Of a stretch of 64,000 bases of DNA, positions 53,765 to 63,079 are shown in pieces (the first letter of the stretch is position 1; each line of letters starts with the position of its first letter). A program made the translations under genes and the position numbers. The notes under the pieces are model-generated. The model did not search any database. It was not told the origin of the DNA and was given only the letters and a program-made list of their open reading frames with translations. Source of the DNA: Sphaerisporangium rufum (GTDB lineage: Bacteria > Actinomycetota > Actinomycetes > Streptosporangiales > Streptosporangiaceae). Where the stretch lies: positions 1 through 64,000 of the forward strand of contig NZ_BOOU01000054.1 of assembly GCF_016863395.1 (NCBI RefSeq), written 5' to 3'.

Positions 53765-54379
53765 TCAGGCGGCGAGCGACGTGGACGGTGGACCGGCCTC
53801 CGCCCGCGCCCGGCCCGGTAGCTCTGCGGCCCGGCCCGGCAGCGCGTCAGGTGACGTCGCGTGCGCGTCATCGCCGGGCGGCACATCGAGCGCCTCGTCG
53901 GGTGCGGCCGCCGGCTCGGCCGCTCCGGACACCGGTGACCAGGAACGACCGGCCGGCGAGCCGCCCTCCGGGCCGTCGTCGAACCGGACGGCCGACCCGG
54001 GCACCGGCGGATGCGCGCCCCGATGCGCCTTCTGGAACCCGGTCACCCCGCGTCTCAGGTCGTGCCCCACCGACGCCGCCTCCACCTCGGCGGCCAGTCG
54101 CCGCTGCCCGTCGCGCTCGTAGGAGCGGATGCGCAGCCGGCCATGCACCACCACCGGATGCCCGAGCCGGACCGACCGGGCGACGTTCTCCGCCAGCGAG
54201 CGGTAGCAGCGGACGGTGTAGAACGTGGTCTCGCCGTCCTGCCAGGACTGCGTGGCGCGGTCGAACACGCGCCGGGTCGAGGCGACCCGCAGGGACGTGG
54301 CCGACGATCCGTCCGCGAAGGAATGGCGCCGCGGATCGGCGGCGACATTGCCGAGCACCGTGATGTAGATGTCGTTCAT
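53765..54379 (-). CDS. ssb: Single-stranded DNA-binding protein paralogue
   Basis: 204 residues. The OB fold covers 1-110: MNDIYITVLGNVAADPRRHS, FYTVRCYRSLAENVARSVRL, GHPVVVHGRLRIRSYERDGQ. The C-terminal half is Pro/Gly/Ala/Glu-rich and disordered, and it ends GPPSTSLAA; the acidic DDDIPF-type tail that recruits replication proteins is missing. It therefore resembles the second SSB (SsbB) of streptomycetes, linked to sporulation or natural competence, rather than the essential SSB. The ATG follows GGGAGAAG. No rpsF or rplI is adjacent, again unlike the main ssb. Confidence 0.9.
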   Translation of the reverse strand: MNDIYITVLGNVAADPRRHSFADGSSATSLRVASTRRVFDRATQSWQDGETTFYTVRCYRSLAENVARSVRLGHPVVVHGRLRIRSYERDGQRRLAAEVEAASVGHDLRRGVTGFQKAHRGAHPPVPGSAVRFDDGPEGGSPAGRSWSPVSGAAEPAAAPDEALDVPPGDDAHATSPDALPGRAAELPGRARAEAGPPSTSLAA

Positions 54380-54492
54380 CGTCTTCTCCCGTGACCGGCC
54401 GGCGGGCGGTCACCGCCGGCACGGGGAAGAGCCTGCCGTCCACCACCGCGCCCAGCTGACACAGAACGCGATTCTGTGGATAACGTGTCCGC

Positions 54493-56133
54493 TCAGCGAC
54501 GCGCCGCGAGCAGGGCGGCGAAGAAGTCGTTGTAGCGGCGCAGCTCCGCCTCGACCGGCACGATGACCATGTCCTTGGCCACCGCGGCGATCCGGCGGCG
54601 CATCTCCCGTTCCAGCCGGTCACGTTCGGCGCCCGCGCCGAGCACCACGAAGTTGCGGCTGGCCACCGCCGACAGCGCCCCCAGCCCCAGCACGCTGACC
54701 ATGATCAGGCCCAGCCAGGGCAGCGCGGACACGTCACCGAGCAGCTCGGCCGGCGCCTGGCCGGCCCCGAAGACCCCGAAGGCCAGGATCGCCCCGGCCC
54801 AGGCGACCCCCGCGGCGAACAGACCGACCAGCAGGTACTGCCAGATCTTCAGCAGCCGCCACCAGCCCGGCACCCGGTCCAGGCGCGGCGCGGTCTCGGC
54901 CAGCTCGTCCGACAGGCGAGCGGGCAGCGTCCCCAGCCCGGACCGGGCGGCGTCCCGCACGCCCTGCGCCCAGGCGTCCGGCATACCGGCCGACAGCCCG
55001 TCGGCCATCGCCTGCACCGCGTTCTCCACCTCGGCCGGCTGGGCCTTGACCGAGGCCGCCGTCACGGCCCTGATCTCCTCGCGCAGATCGCCCAGGCGCA
55101 GGCTGCTCAGCGGATCGGACCGCAGCCGCGCCGCCCAGCGGGCCCACGGCCAGCCGACCCAGTCGACCGAGCGGGCGCCGTAGACGTTCTCCATCGCCTC
55201 CCCGACGGCGGGCACGCCGACCGCGTCGCACAGCGCGTCGGTCAGCCCCTCCTGCCGGGCCAGGTCGACGGTCGGCTGGACGGCCATGGCGTCGGGTGCC
55301 GGCATCCTGGTGAGCAGCCTGGCCATCACCCGGTCCAGGTCGGCCGAAAGGCGCTGCAGGGCGGCCCGCCGGGTGGCCACCGAATCGGCCAGCACGCTCT
55401 TGAGGCTGTTGACGCCGCGGCCGGTGACCGCGGAGGTGGGCACGATGCGCGGCTGCTGCACCCCCTCGCGCTTGAGGAGGTCGGAGAGGTCGACGACGCA
55501 CTCGGCCAGTTCCTCCGGGGCGAGCTTGTCGGCCTGGTTGAGCGCGAATACGGTGACGCTCTCGTGCCCGGCCAGCTCCGCGACGTAGGTGCGGTGCGTC
55601 GCGGCGTCGGCGTACTTCTGCGGGTCCAGCACCCACACGATCACGTCGGCCACCTGGATCAGCCGGTCCGCCTCGTGATCGGTGAGCGCGCGGATCGAGT
55701 CGTGATCGGGCAGGTCCAGCAGGATCAGCCCGTGCAACTGGCTCTCGCCGCGGTCCAGCGCGCTGGCCCGGGCGAACCGGTGGCGCCACTGCACCTGCAG
55801 CCAGTCCAGCAGCGGGCCGGCACCGTCCAGGCCCCACACGCAGGCGTGCGTGCGCGCGGTGGTCGGCCGGCGCACGCCCGTCGGGGACAGCTCCAGCCCG
55901 GAGATCCGGTTGAACAGCGACGACTTGCCGCTGCCGGTGCCGCCGGCCAGGGCCACCACGGTGTGCTCGCCGGACAGCTTCAGGCGGTCGCCGGCGCGGA
56001 TCAGCAGCCGGCCGCCCTCCGCGAGCGGCTCGGGGTCCACCCGCCCCCGGCCGAGCTCGACGACCCGGGCCAGGGCGGAAAGCCGGGCCCCGAGGTCCCC
56101 GCGGGTGTCGGCGCGCAGCCCGCTGACGCTCAT
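54493..56133 (-). CDS. YfjP-type membrane GTPase (dynamin-like partner)
   Basis: 546 residues. A GTPase domain opens the protein: P-loop AGGTGSGKSSL at 63-73, G3 as LLDLPDHDS, G4 as FALNQADK. It is followed by a helical middle and two membrane segments near 430-490 (LLVGLFAAGVAWAGAILAF and LGLIMVSVLGLGALSAV), and a charged tail. The family occurs with large dynamin-like proteins in actinobacteria, for instance the DynA/DynB pair linked to sporulation septation. The ATG at 56133 overlaps the stop of the upstream gene (ATGA), so both are one unit. Confidence 0.85.
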   Translation of the reverse strand: MSVSGLRADTRGDLGARLSALARVVELGRGRVDPEPLAEGGRLLIRAGDRLKLSGEHTVVALAGGTGSGKSSLFNRISGLELSPTGVRRPTTARTHACVWGLDGAGPLLDWLQVQWRHRFARASALDRGESQLHGLILLDLPDHDSIRALTDHEADRLIQVADVIVWVLDPQKYADAATHRTYVAELAGHESVTVFALNQADKLAPEELAECVVDLSDLLKREGVQQPRIVPTSAVTGRGVNSLKSVLADSVATRRAALQRLSADLDRVMARLLTRMPAPDAMAVQPTVDLARQEGLTDALCDAVGVPAVGEAMENVYGARSVDWVGWPWARWAARLRSDPLSSLRLGDLREEIRAVTAASVKAQPAEVENAVQAMADGLSAGMPDAWAQGVRDAARSGLGTLPARLSDELAETAPRLDRVPGWWRLLKIWQYLLVGLFAAGVAWAGAILAFGVFGAGQAPAELLGDVSALPWLGLIMVSVLGLGALSAVASRNFVVLGAGAERDRLEREMRRRIAAVAKDMVIVPVEAELRRYNDFFAALLAARR

Positions 56134-59100
56134 CGGGCGACCTCGAGGTGGTATCCGGCCTGGTAGAGGCGCTTGGCCGCGGCTTCGTCGGGAATGCCGG
56201 CCTCGTCGAGCACATGGACGTATCTCATGGTCTCCTCGTCGAAGAGCACACTGACGCGTGCCCGCAGGTCGCTGCGGGCCCGGGCTCCGATGCTGCGCAG
56301 CGCCTCGGCGCCGAGCACGCCGCGCAGCAGGCGCTCGGGCAGGGTCGCGGTGCCGGAGGAGGCGGCCACGTCGGAGTTCTCGTACCCGAGCATGCCGACG
56401 ATGAGCACCAGCGAGAGCGCCTCCTCGTCGAAGGCGACCAGCCTGGCCACGGCGCGCTTGGCGACGCCCCCGGAATTCACCAGGGTGACCAGGTGCTCCT
56501 GCCAGGCGCCGACCGTGCGGTCGACCCGGCGGGCGAACTCCTCCGACGAGCTGCCGAGCCCCGGGACGGCGGCGAGCCGGCCGCCCACGCCCTCGCGCTG
56601 CCGCCACCGGGCGACCGCCTCCTCGGCGGCCCGCTGCCCGGCCGAGACGATCATGGCTTCGATGCCCGAGCGCAGCGCCGTGCGCAGGGCCCGCAGCCGG
56701 GCCGGGGCCTGCTGCGCGCCCTTGCCTCCGGCGCGGCCGGGCCGCCGCAGGTGCAGCGTCTTCATCATGTCGCCCGACCCGGCGAAGTCCTGCCACCGGG
56801 CGAGCACCTCGCCGCGCAGCAGCGAGCCGTCGTTCAGCGCCGCGTCGATGCCGGCCATCGCCGCCATGTAGGCCGCGTCCACGTCGGTGCGCAGCTCGGC
56901 GCGCACCGCGACCTGGGCCTCCAGGTGCCGGGCCAGCGCGGGCACCCGGACGCGGAAGCTGTTGAGCACGCCGTCCAGGGTGGCCTGCACCGCCTGCTCG
57001 CGCCGCTGGTCGTCGACCGACAGCTCCGTCAGCCACAGGCGCAGCTCGGTCACCTTGTCCTCGGCGAGCCGCCCGTCGGTGACTGCGGACTCGTCGATGA
57101 CGAACCGGTCCACCTCCCCCAGGCCGTACTCGTGCAGCATCCGGGCGAAGTGCGCGTCGATGATCTCGCGGGACCTGGCCGGCACGCGCGACAGCACGAT
57201 GGCCAGGCGGGCACCGCGCTCCTTGGCACGCCGTAAGAGGGCCCACGCCGGCGCGTCGGCGTAGCGGGCGGCCGTGGTGACGAACACCCACAGGTCGGCG
57301 GCGTCGAGCATCCGCCGGGCGATGTCGTGGTGGGCCTCCACCACCGAGTCGATGTCCGGCGTGTCCAGCAGCGCCACCCCGGGAGGGAGCCGCTCGCTGG
57401 GCGCCAGGACGAGACCGTCCAGCCCGGCGTCCGGCACCGGGCGGTCCAGCCGGATCATGCCGCCGAGCACGTTGTCCCGGACGTACCACTCCAGGTCGTC
57501 GGGGTGGCAGGTGAGCACGGGAGTACCGGTGGTGGGCCGGCGCACCCCGGTCGCGCTGACCTTGGCGTTGGCGAGCGTGTTCACCAGGGTCGACTTGCCG
57601 GCGCCGGTGGACCCGGCGAAGACCACCAGGGCCGGCGCGGTGCTCATGTGCACGCGCGGGACGACGTAGTCGGCCAGCTGGGCGAGGATCTCCCGCTGCG
57701 CCTTGCGGGCCTCCTCGACGCCGGGCACGTCCAGTCCGAGCCGCAGGCCGGTCACCGCGTCCTTAAGGCCGGCGAGCGCGTTGGTGAGCGCCCGGGAGAC
57801 CGGTTTGGGCAGCGGCACCTCGCGTACCCGCCGGAAGGCGTCGAAGACCTCGTCCCCGGCTTCCTCGCCCTGCTCGTCCTCGCCGCCTTCCTCGTCGCGG
57901 CCCTCCTGTCCGGTTCCGCCGGCCTCGTCTCCGGCATCGCCCGGGGCGGCCTGGCCGCCCTCCTCCTCGGTAGCTGCGGGCTCGCCGGCCTCCTCGCCGC
58001 CTTCCGCCTCGGCAGCCGCAGGCTCACCGGCGTTCCGCGAGACGGGCTCGCCCGCCTCCTGCACGGTCGCGGCCGCCCCGGCACCGGCGTCCCGCGCGAC
58101 GGCCTCTCCGCCATCCGCCTCGGCAGCCGCAGGCTCACCGGCGTCTCGCGAGACGGGCTCGCCGGCCTCCTGCACGGTTCCGGCGGCACCGTCCCCGCCC
58201 CCGGCACCGACCCGCGCCTGATCGTCTTGGTCTCGGGCACCCGTACCGGCTCCGGCGGTGTTCGCACCGGTGTCTCCGGCCGTGTCTCCGGAGGTCTCTC
58301 CGGCGGGGGCGCGAGAGACCTGAGCGCCTTCGGTCCCGTAGTCTCGGGTGGCGGCCTCTCCGGCGCCGGCGACCTCGCCGCCGTCATCGTGCCCCGCGGC
58401 CCCGACGTCCCCCGCAGCCCCGGCGTCGCCGGCGACTCCTGCGGTTCTGGCGGGCTGGTGTCCGGTATCGGGGTCTTCGTGGCTCTCCGCGGCGCCGGAA
58501 TCCGCCGTGGCGGAACCGATGCCGGCGGGCTCGGCGGCCGCGATGTCCGCCTCGCCTCCAGGCCAGGCCTTCTCCGCGTCCCCGGCGTCCGGCGTCTCGG
58601 ACCCGGTGCGGGTCGCGTCGAAGGACACCGCGGGCCGCGCCCAGACCTCGCCCGAGGCGCCGTCCGCCGCGCGATCCGCGGGGTCGTGCGCGGCATCGTC
58701 GACGGGACCGCCGGCGGCACCGTCGACGATGCCGTCCGCGGAAGCCGCCTCGGCGGGCTCCTCGGCGGCATCCTCGGCCACGTCCTTGGCGGGCTCTTCG
58801 GCGGTCTCCCCGGCAGCGTTCTCGACCGCGTCCACGGCGGCATTCTCGGCGGCGTCCGCGGCCAGTTCCTCGGCGGGCTTCCCGGGCCGGTCCGCGGCGG
58901 ACTCTCCGGCGGGTTCCGTGGACGGCTCGGGCGCGGCCGCCGGGCCGCCGGAGCCGGTACCGCCGGGCGCGACGGGGGGCTCCCAGAACGAGCGGAACGC
59001 CGGTTCGGCCGGGCCCGCCTCGGCGGCGGCGTCCAGCCGGCCGCCGGTATCCGGGGCGGTCTCCCCGCGCGGATCCGGCCCGGCGGCCGGCCCGCCGGCG

Positions 59101-59252
59101 AACGGGCGCGGGCCGTCGTCCGGGCGGATCGCCGGGAAGGCCATCGTCTGTTCCCCGGGACTCTCCGGGACGTGCCCGCCCTCGATCACCGCGTCACCCG
59201 ACTGCTCGGTGTGCCCATCGGCGCGCTCCGTCTTCCCGGCAGCCGGGTTCAC
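56130..59252 (-). CDS. Large dynamin-like GTPase with acidic disordered N-terminus
   Basis: 1040 residues. Residues 1-460 are Ala/Gly/Glu/Asp-rich, acidic and low-complexity, with a repeat of about 40 residues ([20 protein letters not shown], then [20 protein letters not shown]). The GTPase core begins near 463; P-loop [16 protein letters not shown] is at about 535-545 and G3 is LLDTPDIDS; the G4 motif is not clear (VLSRVPARS). A long helical region of dynamin type follows, with no obvious membrane span. GTG at 59252 overlaps the cysG stop (GTGA). With the next gene it resembles paired actinobacterial dynamins that remodel membrane at septa, which is inference. Confidence 0.85.
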   Translation of the reverse strand: MNPAAGKTERADGHTEQSGDAVIEGGHVPESPGEQTMAFPAIRPDDGPRPFAGGPAAGPDPRGETAPDTGGRLDAAAEAGPAEPAFRSFWEPPVAPGGTGSGGPAAAPEPSTEPAGESAADRPGKPAEELAADAAENAAVDAVENAAGETAEEPAKDVAEDAAEEPAEAASADGIVDGAAGGPVDDAAHDPADRAADGASGEVWARPAVSFDATRTGSETPDAGDAEKAWPGGEADIAAAEPAGIGSATADSGAAESHEDPDTGHQPARTAGVAGDAGAAGDVGAAGHDDGGEVAGAGEAATRDYGTEGAQVSRAPAGETSGDTAGDTGANTAGAGTGARDQDDQARVGAGGGDGAAGTVQEAGEPVSRDAGEPAAAEADGGEAVARDAGAGAAATVQEAGEPVSRNAGEPAAAEAEGGEEAGEPAATEEEGGQAAPGDAGDEAGGTGQEGRDEEGGEDEQGEEAGDEVFDAFRRVREVPLPKPVSRALTNALAGLKDAVTGLRLGLDVPGVEEARKAQREILAQLADYVVPRVHMSTAPALVVFAGSTGAGKSTLVNTLANAKVSATGVRRPTTGTPVLTCHPDDLEWYVRDNVLGGMIRLDRPVPDAGLDGLVLAPSERLPPGVALLDTPDIDSVVEAHHDIARRMLDAADLWVFVTTAARYADAPAWALLRRAKERGARLAIVLSRVPARSREIIDAHFARMLHEYGLGEVDRFVIDESAVTDGRLAEDKVTELRLWLTELSVDDQRREQAVQATLDGVLNSFRVRVPALARHLEAQVAVRAELRTDVDAAYMAAMAGIDAALNDGSLLRGEVLARWQDFAGSGDMMKTLHLRRPGRAGGKGAQQAPARLRALRTALRSGIEAMIVSAGQRAAEEAVARWRQREGVGGRLAAVPGLGSSSEEFARRVDRTVGAWQEHLVTLVNSGGVAKRAVARLVAFDEEALSLVLIVGMLGYENSDVAASSGTATLPERLLRGVLGAEALRSIGARARSDLRARVSVLFDEETMRYVHVLDEAGIPDEAAAKRLYQAGYHLEVAR
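58020..58190 (-). repeat. Intragenic direct repeat in the dynamin-like gene
   Basis: Two near-identical stretches of about 70-80 bases, each coding EAGEPVSR(D/N)AGEPAAAEA, lie in the acidic N-terminal part with a related third, shorter copy ([10 protein letters not shown]). They point to slippage or unequal exchange expanding the disordered region. Confidence 0.65.
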
Positions 59253-60484
59253 GGGACCCGCTCCGTTCGCACCATCTCGATCTCCTGGCCGACCCTGACG
59301 ACGTCACCGACGACCACGATCGCCGGGGGCCGCGTCCCAGCGGCGCTCACGCGCTCCGCCACCGTGGCAAGGTCGGCGTACAGAACTCGCTGGGTCGGAA
59401 GGGTACCGTCCTGTACCACTATTACGGGGGTTTCCGGCGAACGTCCGTCTCGTTGCAGTCTGTCGGCGATTGCGGCGATTCGTTCGACGGCCATCAGCAG
59501 CACCAGCGTGCCCTGCGCGCGTGCCAGTGCCGTCCAGTCGACGGTCGAGCGCGGATCGTCCGGCGCCACGTGCACCGAGATGACGTGGAACTCCTGGCTC
59601 ACCCCGCGATGGGTGACCGGCACGCCGGCGGCACCGGGCACCGCGACCGCGCTGGTCACCCCCGGGACCACGGTGACCGGCACCCCGGCCCGCGCGCACG
59701 CCAGCATCTCCTCGCCGCCCCGCCCGAAGACGAACGGGTCGCCGCCCTTCAGCCGCACGACGAACTTGCCGCGCCGCGCGTGCTCGACCAGCAGCTCGTT
59801 GATGCGCTCCTGCGCCAGATAACGGCCGTAGGGGATCTTGGCGGCGTCGATCAGCTCCACGTCGGGGGCCAGCTCGTCCAGCAGGGCGCGCGGCGCGAGC
59901 CGGTCGGCGATGACCACGTCCGCCTGGGCCAGCAGCTGCCGGCCGCGCACGGTGATCAGACCGGGATCGCCCGGCCCGCCGCCCACCAGGGCGACCCCGA
60001 CCGGCCGGCTGCGCTCGCGGCGCGCGGCGAGCGTGCCGTCGCGCAGCGCATCCACCACGGCGTCGCGCACCCCGGCGGCCCGGCGCGGGTCACCGCCGGC
60101 GGTGACCGCGACGCTGATCTCGTCCACCCGGCCGGAGGCGGGCGTCCAGGCGGCGGAGGCGTCCCGGTCGTCGGCGCGCACGCACCAGACGCGCTTGGCC
60201 TCGGCCTCGGCCGCGACCGCCGCGTTGACCTGCCGGTCGTCGGTGCAGACCTGCACCAGCCAGGCACCGTCGCAGTCGCCGAGCAGGTATCCACGGCGCT
60301 CCCAGGTCACCTGGCCGGCCCCGATGAGATCGTCCAGCGCGGGCGTGACCGAGGGGGACACCAGAACGACCGACGCACCGGCGGCGAGCAGTGCGGGGAC
60401 CCTGCGCTGGGCCACGCGCCCGCCGCCGACGACGAGTACGCGCCTGCCGTCGAGGCGGAGGCCGAGCAGGTAGGGCGACGACAT
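59249..60484 (-). CDS. cysG: Sirohaem synthase-type fusion: uroporphyrinogen-III methyltransferase with precorrin-2 dehydrogenase
   Basis: 411 residues. The N-terminal domain (1-155) is the NAD-dependent precorrin-2 dehydrogenase/ferrochelatase module, with [20 protein letters not shown]. The C-terminal domain (about 165-405) is the SAM-dependent uroporphyrinogen methyltransferase with [31 protein letters not shown] and [13 protein letters not shown]. It forms precorrin-2 and sirohydrochlorin, the branch to sirohaem and cobalamin. The ATG at 60484 follows AAGGGA. It is the first gene of a unit with the two GTPases, an unusual combination. cobT and cbiX lie upstream on the same strand. Confidence 0.95.
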   Translation of the reverse strand: MSSPYLLGLRLDGRRVLVVGGGRVAQRRVPALLAAGASVVLVSPSVTPALDDLIGAGQVTWERRGYLLGDCDGAWLVQVCTDDRQVNAAVAAEAEAKRVWCVRADDRDASAAWTPASGRVDEISVAVTAGGDPRRAAGVRDAVVDALRDGTLAARRERSRPVGVALVGGGPGDPGLITVRGRQLLAQADVVIADRLAPRALLDELAPDVELIDAAKIPYGRYLAQERINELLVEHARRGKFVVRLKGGDPFVFGRGGEEMLACARAGVPVTVVPGVTSAVAVPGAAGVPVTHRGVSQEFHVISVHVAPDDPRSTVDWTALARAQGTLVLLMAVERIAAIADRLQRDGRSPETPVIVVQDGTLPTQRVLYADLATVAERVSAAGTRPPAIVVVGDVVRVGQEIEMVRTERVP

Positions 60485-60765
60485 GGGACGGTTTTCCCTT
60501 TCCCGGGACGAAGCGAAACCCGTTGTCCGTGCAGCAAACCTACAGCGCCTCCGCGATGCCGGACACCGGATCCCGGCCGCGGTGACCCGGCCGGGCCGGC
60601 ACCGGCGGCCGGCGCGGCGGGCTTGCCGCTTCGCGCGCACAGACGTGCCACATCGGGTCCAATCAGGCTTAGCAGCAGAACGTCACAATTTACTCTGACC
60701 CGGCTGCGGTGGCGGCCACCCGGGCACCGGCACAGGTCACGGTTCCGCACCGCCCCGGCCGGCCC

Positions 60766-61932
60766 CTACCCCGGCGGGACGGCGCCCGCCGCGGAGTCCG
60801 CACCGGTGACGCCGGCCGCGCCCTCGCCGATCACGCCGCCCGCGTGCTCGGTGCCGGCCGCGTTCTTGTCGGTGACGCCGGCCGAGTCGAACGTGGCGAC
60901 CTCGCGCAGCACCCTGGCCGCCGCACCGACCAGAGGATAGGCCAGCAGGGCACCGGTGCCCTCGCCGAGCCGCAGGTCAAGCTCCACCAGCGGGCGCAGG
61001 CCCAGGTGACGCAGCGCGACGGCGTGCCCGGGCTCGGCCGACCGGTGCCCGGCGACGCAGTAGCCGACGCAGTCGGGCGCCAGCGCCGCGGCGGCCAGTG
61101 CCGCCGCGCCGGCTATCACCCCGTCCAGGATGACCGGGACCCGGGACGCCGCCGCGGCGAGCACGAACCCGGCGATCGCCGCGTGCTCCAGGCCGCCGAC
61201 GGCGGCCAGCACCCGGACCGGGTCGACCGGCCCCGGCGCCCCGCCGGTCAGGCCGTTCACCTCCAGGGCACGCCGGACGACGCCCACCTTGCGGGCCAGG
61301 CCCGCGGCGTCCACCCCGGTGCCCGCGCCGGTGGCGCGCTCGGGGTCGCTGCCGGTGAACGCGCAGATCAGGGCGGCCGACGCGGTGGTGTTGGCGATGC
61401 CCATGTCTCCGGTGAGCAGGCAGCCCGCACCCCGCGCCACCAGGTCCAGACCGACGGTGATACCCGCTTCGACCGCCGCGACGGCCTGGTCGGCGGTCAT
61501 GGCCGGCCCGCGGGACAGGTCGGCGGTGCCGCGGGCGATCTTCCGGGAGACCAGCCCGGGAGCGGCCGGCAGGTCGGCGGCGACCCCGACGTCCACCACG
61601 GTCACCGTCGCGCCCACCTGCGCGGCGAAGGCGTTGGCCACCGCGCCGCCGGCCAGGAAGTTGGCGACCATCTGGGCGGTGACCTCCTGCGGCCACGGCG
61701 TGACGCCCTGGGCGTGCACGCCGTGGTCGGCGGCGAAGATGGCCAGCGCGGCGGGCCCGGGCATCGGGGGCGGGCAGGCGGCGGCGGCGCCGGCCAGCCG
61801 GACCCCGATGTCCTCCAGGACGCCGAGCGAGCCGGGCGGCTTGGTCAGCCGGTCCTGGCGTTCCCGGGCGAGCGCCATGGCGGCGGCGTCCGCCGGCCGG
61901 ATGCCCGCCAGCGTGCCGTCCAGCAGCCCCAT
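60766..61932 (-). CDS. cobT: Nicotinate-nucleotide-dimethylbenzimidazole phosphoribosyltransferase
   Basis: 388 residues; activates the lower ligand base for cobalamin assembly. Family segments are RLTKPPGSLGVLEDIGVRLA, IFAADHGVHAQGVTPWPQEV, GDMGIANTTASAALI and LDGVIAGAAALAAAALAPD, with the catalytic glutamate near LRLGEGTGALLA. The last 45 residues are a disordered extension. The ATG at 61932 lies four bases beyond the cbiX stop, so translation is coupled. The wider open frame upstream is a shadow in cbiX. Confidence 0.95.
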   Translation of the reverse strand: MGLLDGTLAGIRPADAAAMALARERQDRLTKPPGSLGVLEDIGVRLAGAAAACPPPMPGPAALAIFAADHGVHAQGVTPWPQEVTAQMVANFLAGGAVANAFAAQVGATVTVVDVGVAADLPAAPGLVSRKIARGTADLSRGPAMTADQAVAAVEAGITVGLDLVARGAGCLLTGDMGIANTTASAALICAFTGSDPERATGAGTGVDAAGLARKVGVVRRALEVNGLTGGAPGPVDPVRVLAAVGGLEHAAIAGFVLAAAASRVPVILDGVIAGAAALAAAALAPDCVGYCVAGHRSAEPGHAVALRHLGLRPLVELDLRLGEGTGALLAYPLVGAAARVLREVATFDSAGVTDKNAAGTEHAGGVIGEGAAGVTGADSAAGAVPPG

Positions 61933-61936
61933 CCGG

Positions 61937-62953
61937 TCACACCAGCCCGTCGGCCAGCGCGGTGCCGCCCGGGTACAGGCGGCGCACCGAGCCCCCGCCA
62001 CCGAGCGACAGCCTCCGCTCCGGCCGTGCGCTCTCCGCCTCGTCCAGCGGCCAATCGGCCATGCCGTCGAGGCCGTCGAGGTCGTCGAGGCCATCGGCCA
62101 GTTCCAGCGTCTCATCCTCGGGAAGGCGCTCGGCGGTGACCGGCTCGGCGTCGCGCAGCGTCTTCTCGTACCGCTCGATGACCAGGTCGGCCAGGCCCTC
62201 GCAGTCGCCCACCACGTCGGCGCAGCGCACGTCCAGCTCGGTGTGCCCGGCGGCGTAGGCGAGCGCCTCGGCCCAGATGCGTTCCAGCACCCCGCCGGCG
62301 AACAGCAGGTAGGGCAGCACGACGACCCGGCGGGCGCCGAGGCGGCGGCAGCGTTCGATGCCCTGGGCCACGCTCGGCGGCGCACCGGCGACGTAGGCGG
62401 TCTCGACGGTGAGGAGTCCCGGGGCGTGCGTCTCCCAGAAGACCCGGGACACCCGGTGCACCTCGGCGTTGGCCGCCGGATCGGCCGAGCCGTGCCCGAC
62501 CAGCACCACGGCGGTCTCGGCGGGGCCCACCGGCTCGCGCGGCGGGTCGGCGGGATCGCCGGCCGCCGGCACCGCGGCCAGCCGCGGCATCTCGGCCAGG
62601 GCGTCGGCCAGGCGCTCGGCCATCAGGGCGAGCACCCGGGGCGCGGCGGCCAGGTCGCCGCCGTCCACGCAGGTCAGCGCCGGGTGGGCGCGTTCCTCGC
62701 CCGCCAGGGAGGCGACGACGTCCTCACCGTCGCACAGGGTGAGGGCCACCGCCACCAGGCGGTGGTGTCCGCGCGCGACCAGGGAGCCGACCGAGGCCGC
62801 GACCGTGGGCCGGCCCCGGGCGACGAACCCGCCGGACACGTCGGCCACCACCTGGTCCAGCCGGCAGCGCAGCCGGTGGACGAACCGGCCGAACTCGGCG
62901 GTGCCGGTGTCGTCGTGGGCGCCGTGCCCGATGAGCAGGAGCGGCGGCTTCAT
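61937..62953 (-). CDS. cbiX: Two-domain CbiX-type sirohydrochlorin chelatase
   Basis: 338 residues with two tandem CbiX modules: active histidines in LLIGHGAHDD near residue 10 and VVLVGHGSADPAANAEVHRV near 153, and a second metal ligand pair in VVVLPYLLFAGG. It inserts Co2+ (or Fe2+) into sirohydrochlorin. The C-terminal 60 residues are acidic and include LDDLDGLDGMADWPLDEAES. The ATG at 62953 follows GGAGAT. Together with cobT and cysG it marks a corrinoid cluster. No B12 riboswitch motif was found upstream. Confidence 0.92.
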   Translation of the reverse strand: MKPPLLLIGHGAHDDTGTAEFGRFVHRLRCRLDQVVADVSGGFVARGRPTVAASVGSLVARGHHRLVAVALTLCDGEDVVASLAGEERAHPALTCVDGGDLAAAPRVLALMAERLADALAEMPRLAAVPAAGDPADPPREPVGPAETAVVLVGHGSADPAANAEVHRVSRVFWETHAPGLLTVETAYVAGAPPSVAQGIERCRRLGARRVVVLPYLLFAGGVLERIWAEALAYAAGHTELDVRCADVVGDCEGLADLVIERYEKTLRDAEPVTAERLPEDETLELADGLDDLDGLDGMADWPLDEAESARPERRLSLGGGGSVRRLYPGGTALADGLV

Positions 62954-62986
62954 ATGGATCTCCGATACGTTGACCTGCGGATATGA

Positions 62987-63019
62987 TGGCCGGGTGGCGA
63001 GGATATCCGGACCCGGCCA
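62987..63019 (-). terminator. Hairpin between the tandem GNAT and cbiX
   Basis: TGGCCGGGT (62987-62995) pairs with ACCCGGCCA (63011-63019), nine base pairs, 60 bases after the stop of the partial gene. GGATAT and ATATCC flank it as a second, overlapping pair. It may terminate the upstream gene or regulate cbiX. Confidence 0.5.
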
Positions 63020-63079
63020 CCGGTAAACATTTCCTTGGCCAGGCCTTGACCTGAGGGCGGGCGGCCCGCGCGGGTCACC

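Noticed and set aside
62954-63079. Cobalamin riboswitch before cbiX
   Set aside because: The gap is only about 126 bases and the B12-box sequence was not seen on the minus strand.
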